This document shows positions 33,873-48,500 of a DNA stretch of 64,000 nt, one piece after another. The notes beneath the pieces are model-generated. The model saw only the letters and a program-made list of their open reading frames with translations, was not told the DNA's origin and did no database searches. The position numbers were made by a program, and so were the translations under genes. Origin of the DNA: Trifolium pratense (taxonomy: Eukaryota; Streptophyta; Magnoliopsida; Fabales; Fabaceae); the NCBI RefSeq assembly GCF_020283565.1, contig NC_060059.1, positions 565,501 to 629,500 of the forward strand, given 5' to 3'. Each line of letters starts with the position of its first letter. Position 1 is the first letter of the stretch.

Positions 33873-34092
33873 GATCCGTTTGAATTTGGTTTATTTTCGA
33901 GCTCATGAAAATAGTTTGTGCAAATAAATAAATTTTTATGTTAATTTATAAATTTTCACTAATAAAAATTGTGTCGTTATAAGTAATTTTTCTCATAAAC
34001 TACCTTGAAAAACTCATAATAATACACAAAGGCTCATTTATTTGCATAAGTTGTTTCGCATAAAATTAAAAATAAGTCAATCCAAATTGGCC
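33873..34092. mobile_element. MITE-like element, copy 2 of the GTTTGAATTAGCTTAT family
   Basis: The left end ATCCGTTTGAATTTGGTTTA and right end AATAAGTCAATCCAAATTGG are imperfect inverted repeats. The interior aligns by eye with 32997-33192. Confidence 0.45.
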
Positions 34093-34279
34093 GTAATTCA
34101 ATTAGTTTATAGCTTAAAGCTTACGACTTCTCATTTTTCCTTTCAATTATACCGGCCCCTGACATCTTACTTGAAAAAAAATAAATTAAACATATCATTT
34201 TCATGTCATTTCATAGTTATAAATTAGTTCAGCTGCCAAATTTTTCTTAACACTACAAATTCAATCAACTAACTTATAC

Positions 34280-34400
34280 TTCCTCCGTCTCAAAATATAA
34301 GCAAAAATGAGTTAAAGAAACTTGATGTATTTGGTTAAAGATTTGGACCAAATACATTCATTTTTATTGACCAATATTTACTTATATTTTAGGATGGGTG
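34280..34400. mobile_element. Stowaway-like MITE
   Basis: The left end CTTCCTCCGTCTCAAAATAT and right end TTATATTTTAGGATGG are inverted repeats matching the remembered CTCCCTCCGTCCCAAA-type Stowaway terminus (Tc1/mariner superfamily, TA target). Confidence 0.6.
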
Positions 34401-35400
34401 AAGAATGTTCCGTTGACAAATCACAATGTTCAAGTGAGTCAATGAAGGCACTTTGTGAGGGGAGAGGTATATGCAATAATGGCAGCCCTCTAACGCTAAA
34501 GAATTGGAAAAAAATGTGTATACCCTAGAGGCAATGCACATATGCATGCATAGTAAAAAATGTCCATAACCGTTTCATGAGACATTTTTTTTGAAACGGC
34601 TCCGTTTCATGAGACCTTGTGAAACGAGTCACAAATATCTTAAGGGAGGAGTCATTTGTTCTAGACTTGGTAACATCTATTGAGATTAAAGATTAATATG
34701 CCTCAATGTCTGTTAGACCCTTGATTAATCGTGTCTTTGGCTGATCTGATCGGAACAGTAATAATTAAAAATTTATTAAAACCATTCCATAAAAAAATTA
34801 GGAAAGTGGGCAAATATGTTAAGTATCAAAATTGGGTTACTGATAGAGATCTCGAACCAGATTAAATTGGTGGTGAAAGAAAAAAATTGAGTTATTGATG
34901 ATATATTTTTTTAGTAAGGTTAATCATGATTTATTACTAAATTCTACATCAAATGCACCACAGTTGTAACCATTAATTTGTTTTCCATATTTAAGGCGAT
35001 TTTGTTAGTTCTTTAAAATAAAAAACAATAAAATATATGATAGATTCATTTGATGAAACAGAAGAAAAATATTGTAAGGCGAGGGTTTCGCTTTTCCTTG
35101 ACGCTACAAAGCGACTGGTCCCTTTCACACCTTCTTAAAATTTCTATAAATTGATTGATTATCACACAAATTAATTACATATACTACTATATTATATTTA
35201 TTTATTAATATATTTAGGGATACAAATTTGGGTGGACAAAGTCAGAATCACCCTAAATAGTTCAAATACATTGACAAGGTAACAAGGACAATTCTGTAAT
35301 TTCCAGCAATGTATAAATAAATTGATTATTATTAGGGTTATTATTAATCTATTAATTATTCTTCTTCATTCACTATAACTATAACTCACCGTTCATTGAT

Positions 35401-35408
35401 TATATAAA
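35401..35408 (+). promoter_or_regulatory. TATA box of the ARID-HMG gene
   Basis: TATATAAAAG lies about 27 bp before the likely leader start. It is followed by a leader with a canonical donor A|GTAAGT at 35502, which points to a 5'-UTR intron. Confidence 0.45.
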
Positions 35409-35434
35409 AGCTTCGTTCATCTTTGTTTATTATT

Positions 35435-36776
35435 ATGGTCGTTACATTACATTTGCATAATCATAATCACGACGCTTCTCATCCTCTGATATCACTGTTC
35501 AGTAAGTACCATACTTTATTATATTCTTAATCTTAAATAATTTATTTTATTATTTTTGGCATTTTCATCTTTTTTGTATCTCTACATCTACATACAAACA
35601 AAAACTGTGTTTAAGATTTCGTTTCTCTTCCTCTGGAAGGAAGATTAACAATGCATTATGCATCTCTCTTTTCATATGCTTTTTTATGAACATTATTATT
35701 ATAACTAAATTAATAATGAATTAGTAACCAAAAAAATAAATTAATAAAAATGAATTATTTTTTTCTTTCTTCTATATTGACCTCTATTAGAGAGTACACA
35801 CGATGAGAAATTTGACATGAATTTTCTTTGAACATTAAAAGGTGTAGTGTATGTGTTTGGTTCCATTTTAGAGGACCACAATTGATTCTGTATGTGTACA
35901 ATTGTTCTTGTTTAGATGTTTTTAAGCATAATTGATTCTGCTTTTAAATCCAAGTTAGAATTTTTAATTTTTTTACTTCAAACTTCATTTTTACAATCAT
36001 ATTTCATGTCACTCGTTTATTTGAAACAAATCTATTTTATAGAATCAATATTTTTCACAATTGAACTAATAACATAGTAAAGTTTTTTATATTTGGTGAT
36101 AAATTTACTGAATGTTTGACATCACTGTGGATTATACAAAATTATAGTGAAACTATGACTGATTTCATAAGGTGTAATTTTAATAAAATTATCTTAGTAC
36201 GGGATTTCGTCAAACTCACTACAATAGCAAACTAACCCCACAAATCTAATTTACCCCTGAAACAAAACAGTGTCAGATTAATAAAGATAGATCAATAAAG
36301 TTTTGACTTGCTTTTTTATGCATAAGATGTTACTCCTACTTCATTTATGTAACAATTCTTTGGTACTCGTATCATATTTATAGGGTACTATATAGTATAG
36401 GGGTCTGTGAACAGTGTCTTTCTTGGGTTAGGGGAGAGACTAGAAAGGGACTTTATGCTTTTGTAAGGAGTCTTTATTACCTTAGCGTAAAAGGGTCTTT
36501 CTTATAGCTGCTTTTTGTTTCAAAGGCAATGAGGCTGAGGCCTGATACCTCTGAGGTTTGATGGGTTCATGCTGTTACTTCCTCGGTAATCTGGAAGAAT
36601 TCATGGCTATGTCACAGCTTTTCTGTACTTTTCTTGGACTTTGTATCTATATCCCTTTCTTCTTACTCATAGTTATTTCATCAGAGCTTTTTGGAGCTTC
36701 TTGTTGTTATTGTTGCAGTTCTGGATCTTCTGATGCATGGTGATTTTCATTGGTTCCTCTTTCTTTTCTTTTCTTT

Positions 36777-36807
<31 letters not shown>

Positions 36808-37111
36808 CAATGTAGATGACATGAGACAATGGTTCTCTCTTCTTATCCTTAAAAACTTGTCTGTTTCTTTTCATATTTATTTTTGTCTTTTTTCTACTTG
36901 TTGTCTGCATGTATAGGTAGCCATTACATTTCTATTTCTCATTAATGTTTTTGTTTTCCCTATCTACAAATACTGGATGGTTTTCATCTTCATGTTTTGC
37001 TGTGTTTCTTTGTTTGCTTCAATATCAACTCCTATTTCTCTTTTTTGGTTTGTTTTACCTTGTTTTGTTAATGGTGTTGCAGGAAAATATTTAAGGTTGA
37101 AAATATACTAA
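35435..37111 (+). other. Predicted spliced upstream ORF, 31 codons
   Basis: ATG 35435 opens a frame that reaches the donor A|GTAAGT at 35501/35502. If spliced to the acceptor GCAG|GA at 37082/37083, the frame continues to TAA at 37109-37111, seven bases before the main ATG at 37119. The peptide is His/Asn-rich in its first half. This depends on a single 5'-UTR intron, which is an inference. Confidence 0.35.
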
Positions 37112-37118
37112 GCTGTGA

Positions 37119-40100
37119 ATGGCATCAACATCGTGTGTTACTAAGAGTCCGTTACCCATGAAAGAGACAGCTTTGAGCCATGGAGAATATCCTCCTCCTA
37201 TGGCAACATATGAAGAGGTTGTAGATAATCCAAAGCTCTTCATGCTTAGCTTGGAGAAGCTCCATGCTCTAATGTGCACCAAGTTCATGTAAGCTCCCTG
37301 GATTTATAAACTACTAGAAATTGTGACTTTGTTTAATTTTCTTAAGATGTGGAAAATTCAAGTATATCATGTTAAATTCCTTGTTCTTTGTATATATTTT
37401 GATAAGTGATGCATCATGCATTTGTTGCTGCTCTATCTAATCAAGTTGGCATTCTTTAGTTTTGACATTGGGTTTAAGATAACAGTTCTATGGTGAGGTA
37501 GGCATTATAATGTTACAATGTCTGCAAAAGGGTTCATGTTTATTATGTTTTCTGGATCTAAATGGTTTTATAGTTGGATGACACAGATGGCTGTGATCAA
37601 CTGGTTCAGCTGTGCATTCTCAGCATCTAGTTTTGCATTTTTGGAAATACTATACACTATTAATTGCATAACTTTGTAAGTTCATAAAACATTTGGAATT
37701 TTATTGCAGGATTCCCATTATTGGTGGAAGGGAATTGGATTTACATCGCCTCTTTGTTGAAGTGACTTCTCGTGGCGGGATTGAGAAGGTAGGATGTGAT
37801 TATAAATATGGTCACTGACGCTTCTTTTGTTGAAGTGTTCTTATTTAAAATCTATGAAACATGGTCACTGACGCCAAACACAATAATGTCGTAAATATAG
37901 TACACAGACACACACAAATGTAGTTTGATAAATAAATTTAAATAAGAACATCATTTATAAAAGATCTAATTTGAAAATCAACGTTATATATTCATCATCA
38001 TATCTAAAGAACATGTTAAGTATTACATCTTTGCATATTCTTGTTTAATTGTAATTGATTGCAATATCTTGCCTTGATCGGAAAGATGCTTGAATCTTAT
38101 GATATCTTGCCTTGATCGGAGCTTCATTTGTAAAAGATTTAATTTGAGAATCAATGTTATATATTCATCATCATATTTCATATCTAAAAAACCTGTTAAG
38201 TTTTACGTCTTTTGCATTATTCTTTTGAATCATAACTTTGGTTTTTCCGCGACATTTGGTTGTAGATATAGTTATCTTATCTGGTTAATCTGTCTTGCAG
38301 ATCATTAAAGATAGAAAATGGAAAGAAATAACTTTAGTTTTCAATTTTCCATCAACGGCTACTAATGCTTCTTTTGTGCTGCGGAAGTACTATACTTCAT
38401 TACTCTACCATTATGAACAAATCTATTATTTTAAAGCTCGTAACTGGACACATCCAACTTCCGGTAAGTTCATTGGAACCACATTTCTGTTTGTACTAAT
38501 AATGTCAGGGCTCATTCTAATGTATAAATCGTAAATTTCATTATGGCAGATGTTTTGCAGAGTCAATCATCCATCCCAATTCCTGCTCCAAAGATGCAGA
38601 TTTTGCATCCTTCACCCCAAATTCAACCAGCCGTCTTTCAACAGTTAAATGTCAATGCTGCTAGGCTGCCTCAAGGTTTTTGCTTTGCTTTTATCAGTCC
38701 AAAATAATTTAATTACTAACCACAAAGAAGTAAATTAAAAATGTTTGTTTTGGTTATGAGAAATTTTAGGCTATGTTTAAATTGATGGAAAGGGATGGAA
38801 TGGAGGGTAATAAACTGTAGTTTATTGGATTGTCTGAAACAGGATATGGAATCTTACACAGATTCATTCTATTTTCATCCCATATTTATAGTTTTTAACC
38901 TGTCGGGATATTGGGGGGAACTATTATAAATTTCTATTGTTGTTAATAATTATAGCTTCCACCTACGCTACTGTTGTTAAATTGTGGAAGATGTAGTCAC
39001 AATGTTTGGTTGTTTTTGGAAGTAATAGTTTTCGGGAGGAATGAGATAAGTAACAAATGAAAAACTATAGTTATGGAGATAAGCCAAACAAAAAAGAAAA
39101 CTTCTTTCTAAGCAGTTTAGGTGTAAAACAAAGTATATGAAATTCAAACTTAGAAAGAGACACATATGATAGATCATCATGGCTTAGATATGAAAACATG
39201 TGATCATATAATACCACAAATCACACATTTTAGATGAATGAATGAGTAGCCACACAAGACAATTTAGTATTACGAATTAAAGTACTCAGGTGAAAATTGG
39301 GGCAGCTTCAATGATATAAATGACAGTAAAATATTGTCTGAGGCTGTTTGGCCATGTGTAGAGAGAAGATCCATAGAAGTACTAGCAATGAGGGTCGACC
39401 ATATAAAGGATATTCCAATAGTCAAGGTGACAAAATAAGCCAAACTAGTACGAGAAATTTAGAGATAAATGTTCCATCTCTAAACTTAATATAGGATAGA
39501 GAATTACGTGTTGTTTAATTCTTGTTGGTTTTAAATTTTTTTTTCCATGTTAATAATCATTCTATCCTTTTTTTATGATAACTCATCAGAAATGCAATAC
39601 CTATAACCTCTCTGACTGTTATTGATACCTTCATAATAAGTACTGTTTGTGCTCTCAGCAATGGCGTCATCTTCGGCAGGGTCTTCAGTTGTTGGGGTCA
39701 TTGATGGGAAATTTGATAGTGGTTATCTGGTTACTGTCACAGTCGGCTCGGAGAAACTCAAAGGCGTACTTTATCAAGCACCACAAAATGCCGTGTTGCC
39801 AACATCCCACCACAGTGCTTCTGCTAATAACAACAACGTGACTGCCTCGGTTGGTGTCCATCGTCGCCGACGCAGGAAGAAGTCAGAAATGAAAAAGAGA
39901 GATCCTGCTCACCCAAAGCCAAACAGAAGTGGATACAATTTCTTCTTTGCAGAACAGCATGCAAGGCTAAAACCTCTTAACCAAGGGAGGGACAGAGAGA
40001 TCAGTAGGACCATTGGTGAACTCTGGAACAAGTTAAACGACTCTGAAAAAGCAGTACGGAATTTGTTTAACACTTCTTTTATAAGTTGGCTCTTATCTCA

Positions 40101-40770
40101 CTTTGTGTGTATGTATGTATGTATGTATGTATGAATAAACCATCAATTTAGTACTCTCTAAAGTATATAAATATAACAAGTAATCTCTAAAGTATTATAA
40201 AATCCGTCAATTTAGTCCACGCTATTAAGATGTTAGGGGCTAACATGAAGACTTTTTATATACTTTAAAGACAAAATTGACATATTTTATTTAGTTTGGA
40301 GACTGTTTATTATTTCTATATATTTTATGGACTGCATTGGAGACAGAGCGATATTTTAAAGACTAAATTGATGGTTTATTATAAGCTCACATATGCACTA
40401 TTTGGTTATTGTTGTTATTGTGTTAACATGTTAAGTTCCACTGACATTTAAGGTTTATCAAGATAAAGCTGTGAAGGACAAGGAGAGGTACAGAACAGAG
40501 ATGGAGTATTACCGGGAGAAGTTGAAGATGGATCAGGTCATCAGTGATGCTGTGCCACTTCAACAGAGACTTCCTGAACCAGATACGGACATGCTGAATG
40601 CTGAGGCGGATTCTCTTCAAACCCCGGAGGAGAGCAGTTCGGGCGGAAGTGATGACTATGAAGATGACAAGGCAATGGAGAAAGATTACAGTATGGATGC
40701 ATTACCTGTTATAGGAGTTGGAACTGAATGCATGGATTCAGTAGGGAAATCATCCAAGGGGGTTTTATGA
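37119..40770 (+). CDS. ARID-HMG box DNA-binding protein, 416 aa (HMGB9/10/15 type)
   Basis: Plant ARID-HMG proteins are nuclear and bind A/T-rich DNA through an N-terminal ARID and a C-terminal HMG box; Arabidopsis members act in pollen and transcription control. Coding exons 37119-37288, 37710-37788, 38301-38463, 38550-38675, 39659-40053 and 40453-40770 join in frame. The ARID spans about 35-135 (YEEVVDNPKLFMLSLEKLH ... FVLRKYYTSLLYHYEQ). A basic NLS-like RRRRRKK lies at 248-254 and the HMG box at about 261-332 (start DPAHPKPNRSGYNFFF). The C-terminus is acidic. The first exon is UTR, so the ATG lies just inside the second exon. Length is slightly shorter than the roughly 450 aa of the best-known relatives. 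Confidence 0.92.
40108..40132. repeat. (ATGT)n microsatellite in ARID-HMG intron 5
   Basis: About six GTAT units in the intron immediately before the MITE-like element at 40136. Confidence 0.8.
40136..40378. mobile_element. MITE-like element in ARID-HMG intron 5
   Basis: TAAACCATCAATTTAGT at the left end is exactly inverted as ACTAAATTGATGGTTTA at the right end. The 243-bp body contains repeats of CTAAAGTAT and TTTAAAGAC words. A related, degraded block occurs at about 43350-43490 in the next gene. Confidence 0.65.
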
Positions 40771-42271
40771 GCTTCATTAGGTTCTTGGAAGAATATGGAT
40801 GAGAGGAAAAGTGAACTGGCACTAATGTAGCACAATAGAAATAGATTTATGGAATTTTTTTTTTTTTTTTTGAAGTTTTATTGCGGTGATTACTACCTGC
40901 TTATTGACAATCACAGTGATTAACTGTTTTAGTATTCAAATTCAAGGTGTTCATTTTGGCTCAATATATTCGTTTTCGCATGCGGAAATATATGGCTTAA
41001 TAGTTAATAATATTCGCTGTTGGCAAGACCTTGAATTGGCCAAAGAATAAAATGTTGCTAATTCAAATTTATGTTTGCTTACCGAAACACGCAAATTACT
41101 ATCTAAAATTGTAGGATTGTAACATCGACATAGTCTTTCACATTTAATATTCTAAAGTTTAAAATATTAAGGTAAATGTGAATTCTCACCGTGATATTTA
41201 ACAAAATCAAACACATTTGATATTGATATGTTCACTTAATTTGAAATGTATTTTATTATCAAACCAAAAAATGTATTTAGAATATTATCAACTTAATGTC
41301 ATTATAATCGTTATAATATCAACAATGAGACAAAACTTAATGTCAACTTAATGTGATTATAATCATTGACAAACTTATAATAACATATAAAAATTGCATA
41401 AGCTGTTTGCATAAACTCTAAAAAAAACTGGGCGAAACGAGCCTAAAAAGTGCACTTTTACTTAGGGATTACAGGAAAACCCAAACCCGATAGACCCACC
41501 TGAACCCAAACCCAAGTCAACGGGCGAAACCCGAGTTGATTGGGTTTGAGTTTGGGTGGCACCCGAATATTTGGGTGTGGTTTGGGTAGTAAGAAACCCA
41601 CACCCGAAACTCATTTATCCACCCGTTTATATATTAAATTATCTATTTACCCCTATGTATTTTGCTCCCTTTTAAGTTTTTGAATGTTGTACTGGTGCAT
41701 ACGGTAGTGATGATAACATTTGATGAATTGTTTAGTAAAAAGAAAAACTATTTTGAAATTTACAAACTATATTACCAAATTATGCTATATTTTGCATTTT
41801 ATTAAATATAGTTCGGATCGAGTTTGAGCAGATAATCAAGTATGCGTGTTCTTGTTACGGGTTTCGGTGAAAAAACCCTAACCCAGCGGGTGCTGGTGTG
41901 AGTTTCATTTTCCCACCCGAACAACATTTGGGTTTGAGTGACACCCAAATATATGGGTGTGGGTTTGAGTAGTATCAAACCCGCACCCATTGCCATCCCT
42001 ACTTTTACTTATATTTATGATCATAAGGAGTATATATTTATGCAATGTGAGCTCACGGATATAATATTATTATTTTTAGTTTATAGTATACGAGTATTAA
42101 TTAATTAATTAATAAAATAAAACTAGTATTAGATGATGTGGGGATTTGAGATGATATACGTGGAGGGCACAAGACCAGTGGATTGGATTTGATGATATTT
42201 ACGCACTTTAGTTTTGTTTGCGAAGGGATATGATACGATACTATCATCATCATCATCATCATCATCATCAA
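40771..42271. other. Intergenic stretch with a hAT-like element
   Basis: Contains the ARID-HMG 3' UTR, a fragment of the GTTTGAATTAGC MITE family near 41370-41445, and the hAT-like element at 41463-42001. A (TCA)n run at about 42241-42269 abuts the PSA2 start. No further gene seen. Confidence 0.6.
41463..42001. mobile_element. Non-autonomous hAT-like element, 539 bp
   Basis: Ends read TAGGGATTACAGG on the left and, reverse-complemented, TAGGGATGGCAATGGG on the right, typical of hAT termini. An exact 8-bp duplication, CTTTTACT, flanks it at 41455-41462 and 42002-42009. The arms are full of AACCC/GGGTTTG words in inverted orientation. No transposase ORF is present. Confidence 0.8.
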
Positions 42272-42316
42272 ATGGATTGCAGCAATATAGGAGTAGGAGT
42301 ACTTCATAATCAGATC

Positions 42317-43822
<1,506 letters not shown>

Positions 43823-45331
43823 AAGGTAAATTTTCTTTGTTACTATACTACTCCATTAAGTAACTGTTTTCTTGAATATCAATCTTCTGTTACTGTTATA
43901 TTCACTGTACTGCATCCTTTTCAGTTGTTCCTGCGAGCACAACTGAAGCAAGGCCTTGCTAATGCTTATTTCTGGCACAATGACAATTTTCTACACTAGT
44001 TAATTATGCCAGTGACTGCATTGGTAATCAGCTGATTCAGCAACTAGCGCAGAACACACAGCCGTATGTTTTGCTTATATTTTTGATCTGGAGGCATTCC
44101 AGAATTATAGCTTTGGCTTGGTTACCACCACCTAATGAATTTCAAGATTCTGTACGATAAAAAAGACCATTTTTTAATGATATCTGCTTGATTAGTTATG
44201 TTTAATGAATGATTAATGTATATAACAAAGTGTTGTAACTAATTAACCATCTATTAAACATAATTATTCACAATTGAATAATCATTAGCCACGATGAAAA
44301 CACAGTTTGCAGTGTTTGAAAATGGAAGTATCCTGTTTTTGATTGTTAGTTGATGGAGGTTTGGCGTTTGTGAACATATGGCGGGTAATGACGTCGGGAG
44401 AAGATGAGAGAAATCTTATTTTGTAAATCTTGGTTCGATTTTTTTTTTTTTTTTTTTCTGGTGGCGGTTTCTAAGTTAATAGAATATATGATGCAAAGGT
44501 AGCTACTTGAGCTCCCTGGTCACTCAAGATGGTTGCTGTTTGCTCCACCTAAATTGATCATAATCTCCTTCATGTCTTCCCCATCCCACCGAAAGATATC
44601 TTATGATAGTACAAATCTTACATAAAGATATTTTTCGGCAGTGTAAATTTTACCAGAAAATATTTTCCGGTAGTGTGTTTTTGTTAGTGTGAACAATGTG
44701 GAGGGCTAAAACAACCATCTCCACTCGGCTGCTACCTTTGGATTCAGAAAGTTTTTGCTCCGGTGAACAAATCAAATAAATTCGAGGCAAAAAATCATTA
44801 CCCACTTGAGAAGCATCTATATATGTTGCATTTAACAAACTCTACTGATGTTTTTGGCCATCCATCCGCACTAAAGCTCTGAGATAAGTGTAGTAGGCTA
44901 CGATTTCTTCCTTCATATAAGTGAAAGCAGACGTACATTTGTAATTTATATGACTTTGAAGTGATTTATTTTTAATGAAATGTAAGCTACAATTTCTACA
45001 TTATTCATTCATTCTCCCGGTGATGCGTAATTGAACAATGTCTAATAAAATTGAAAATTATTATGTATAAGCAAAAAAATTGTGAATCATTCCGATGATA
45101 AATGTGTAAAGTTCTGAAATTTTAGTTTGGACCGTAGAAATTAAATGTATAAAATCTTGAAATTTCATATATGTATAGAAGACGTACATTTGAGTTTTAG
45201 AACTGGAACTGTCTTATAAAAAATAGAGTGAATGAATGAATGAAAAAGCAACAGGGAGTGGAGTGGAGGGATAAGATATTAAGATTGAAGAAACTGAACC
45301 AAACCAACGTAAGTAAAGTAGTATAATAATA
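43823..45331. other. Intergenic stretch, no gene seen
   Basis: The first bases carry the PSA2 3' UTR, possibly with an intron, since a GTAAAT donor follows the stop codon and TTTTCAG occurs near 43919. The rest is AT-rich. The 62-codon ORF at 44650-44838 shows no recognised similarity. Confidence 0.5.
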
Positions 45332-45547
45332 ATGCACAGTGTTCAAATCCTCCTCGTCCAATCAAATCCATTCAACGCATTATTATTCCCAATTTACCAT
45401 TACACCCCTGCCCCACTCCTCCTCCGACATTCTTCCTCAAACAATCATCATCACTGTTTCGGTCTTTCCCAAATAAATACTACCAACAATCATATCTTCT
45501 CTTCTTCTTCCTCATCCTCAACAAAACTCAATCCAAAACCAACAACA

Positions 45548-48500
45548 ATGACTTCTTCTCCTTCCTCCTCCTCAGTGATGAGAAAACTAGATGTTGTGTC
45601 CCCTGTTCCAGCCGACATAGACATTGCAAACTCTGTCGAACCTATTCACATCTCCGAGATTGCTAAACATCTCAATCTCACTCCTAATCACTACGACCTT
45701 TACGGCAAATATAAAGCCAAGGTACTTACTTAGTTAACTTATCATAATTCATTCATTTCTGTTCTGTTTCTCTTTCTTATGTTGTTGTTATGTAATAATA
45801 ATAATAATATATAGGTTTTGTTGTCTGTTCTTGATGAACTGCAAGAATCAAAAGATGGATATTATGTTGTGGTTGGAGGGATTACTCCAACTCCTCTTGG
45901 TGAAGGCAAATCTACCACTACTGTTGGTCTCTGTCAAGCTTTAGGTGCTTTTCTTCATAAAAAGGTATTCTTTTGCATTTTCTCACCCTCTTTAACTCAT
46001 TTTTCAAACCTCAATCTGCCTGCTATTTTCAAGTTTCTCCAATCAAAAATTTTACACTTGATTCATCTGCTAACTAATTAGTCAAGTAGGATGTAACCCT
46101 TGTGAGCATTATTTGTTTATTATGTTTTGCCGTCTCCTATTCTTGATCATGAATGCACATCTGGTTACAATTAGTTAGGCTATACTATACTTTCAATTGG
46201 CCATTTTAGTGTGGATCATATGGTTTGCTTTGTAATTCCTATACATTCTGAATTTATGATATTAGTTTTTGGTAATACTAGTACCATTCCCTGTACTTTA
46301 TCCAAAAGAAAACAAATGTTTTCACTCTCTTGTGAAAGTATTTTTTTTATGTTGTTTTTTCCCTTATTTCATTTGATGAAATGACTGGATGTAAGAACTG
46401 TTCTTTCACTACTTATCTCTTCACTGGTTGTGTGGATCCAAAAAATTAATGAAAAAAAAAACCATTTTAATCATGTGTTTAAGTTATGCTACATATGTAT
46501 ATTCCATCATAAATCCACTCTGAGGTTGGTGGTTCTCTGCATTATGCATAATCTTATCTTATCTGTTTATGTTAGGTGGTCACCTGTGTTCGTCAACCAT
46601 CACAAGGACCTACTTTTGGAATCAAAGGAGGTGCGGCTGGTGGTGGTTATAGCCAAGTGATTCCCATGGATGAATTCAATCTTCACCTAACAGGAGATAT
46701 CCATGCAATCACCGCATCAAACAATCTTCTAGCTGCTGCAATTGATACACGGATTTTTCATGAGTCAACGCAATCGGATAAAGCGCTTTTCAACCGGTTA
46801 TGCCCTGCAAATAAAGAAGGAAAAAGGAGCTTCAGTGATGTCATGTTTAGGCGTCTCAAGAAGCTTGGTATTTCAAAGACTAATCCAGATGATCTTACAC
46901 CAGAAGAAGTAAATAAATTTGCTAGGCTTGATATTGACCCTGAATCTATTACATGGAGGAGAGTAATGGACATCAATGACCGGTTCTTAAGAAAAATTAC
47001 TGTCGGCCAGGGACCTGATGAGAAAGGAATGGTAAGAGAAACAGCATTTGATATTTCAGTGGCTAGTGAGATAATGGCTGTTTTGGCATTGACAACATCC
47101 TTAGCTGATATGCGAGAGAGGCTAGGGAAAATGGTTATCGGAAACAGCAAGAGTGGTGACCCTGTAACTGCCGATGATCTCGGTGTTGGGGGTGCTTTAA
47201 CAGTTTTAATGAAAGATGCCATTCACCCTACTCTTATGCAGACTTTGGAAGGAACACCTGTTCTTGTTCACGCTGGTCCATTTGCAAATATTGCTCATGG
47301 GAATTCTTCTATTGTGGCTGATAAAATTGCACTAAAGTTGGTTGGACCGGGTGGATTTGTAGTTACTGAAGCTGGTTTTGGTGCTGATATTGGAACTGAA
47401 AAGTTTATGAACATCAAGTGTCGATACAGTGGTTTGACACCTCAATGTGCAATTATTGTTGCAACAATAAGGGCATTAAAAATGCATGGTGGTGGGCCAG
47501 CAGTTGTTGCTGGAAAACCTCTTGATCATGCATATTTGACTGAAAATGTTGCTTTGGTTGAGGCCGGTTGTGTGAATCTGGCAAGGCATGTATTAAACTC
47601 AAAAGCTTATGGTGCGAATGTTATAGTTGCTATCAACAAGTTTTCAACTGACACTGAATCTGAGCTAAATGCGGTTAGAAAGGCTGCCTTAGATGCTGGA
47701 GCATATGATGCTGTAATATGCAGCCATCATGCCCATGGTGGCAGAGGAGCAGTAAGTTCATGCTTCACAAGTCTTTACATATTTTAGATGATAAATGAGA
47801 AGCCATAGCTATCTTTTACCCTGACACACTAAAAAAGTATAGGATATTGAATTTGTCACAATCAATAAGGGTGAAGGAAAATAAATATATATAAGAATGC
47901 ATAGATCACTATCATCAATTAAACCGATGGTACTATTCTAGGGCTACAACTAGCAGCAAAGTTAAGTTTATACACATGCATTAATAGGATAAATGCAAGT
48001 CAGTTGTAGTAGTTTTCTGTGAATGGTATTTATCACTTGCTGAGGTATGCTTTGTCATGATCCAGGTGGACCTGGGAATTGCAGTTCAAAAAGCTTGTGA
48101 GAATGCGACACAGCCATTGAAGTTCCTATATCCTTTGGATGCAGGTATAAAAGAGAAAATAGAGGCAATAGCGAAGTCATATGGAGCCAGTGGTGTTGAG
48201 TACTCAGAGCAGGTAATCTTATGATTGGTTATGTCAGTTTACTTTAATTCATGAACAATATAACTACAGTTATTAATTGTTAATGGAACACAAATATGTG
48301 TTTTTGACTACCTGATTGGGATTCTAATTTTCTAACCAGGCCGAGAAGAAGATCGAGATGTATACCAAGCAAGGATTTTCAGGACTTCCAATCTGTATGG
48401 CTAAGACTCAGTATTCATTCTCAGACAATGCTGCAGCTAAGGGAGCTCCAACTGGGTTTATTTTACCAATAAGGGATGTAAGAGCTAGTATTGGAGCTGG

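Larger units (their letters stand above)
31086..35400. other. Repeat-rich intergenic stretch between divergent genes
   Basis: The first few hundred bases hold the kinase gene's leader and promoter, with an (ATTAC)n-like run near 31322-31345. Further right are SINE-tail fragments (32095-32225, 34845-34890), a 34-base poly(C) tract (32882-32915) and several MITE-like elements (32997-33192, 33361-33766, 33873-34092, 34280-34400). No ORF with family similarity was found; the 68-codon ORF at 34322-34528 begins inside a Stowaway-like repeat. Confidence 0.6.

Noticed and set aside
34322..34528. 68-codon Cys-containing ORF
   Set aside because: Its first third lies inside the Stowaway-like repeat and the rest has no promoter, signal peptide or known Cys pattern.
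36558..36743. 61-codon ORF with hydrophobic and Cys-rich ends in the ARID-HMG leader intron
   Set aside because: No family similarity or splice support; it could be part of an alternative leader exon, but the sequence alone does not show it.
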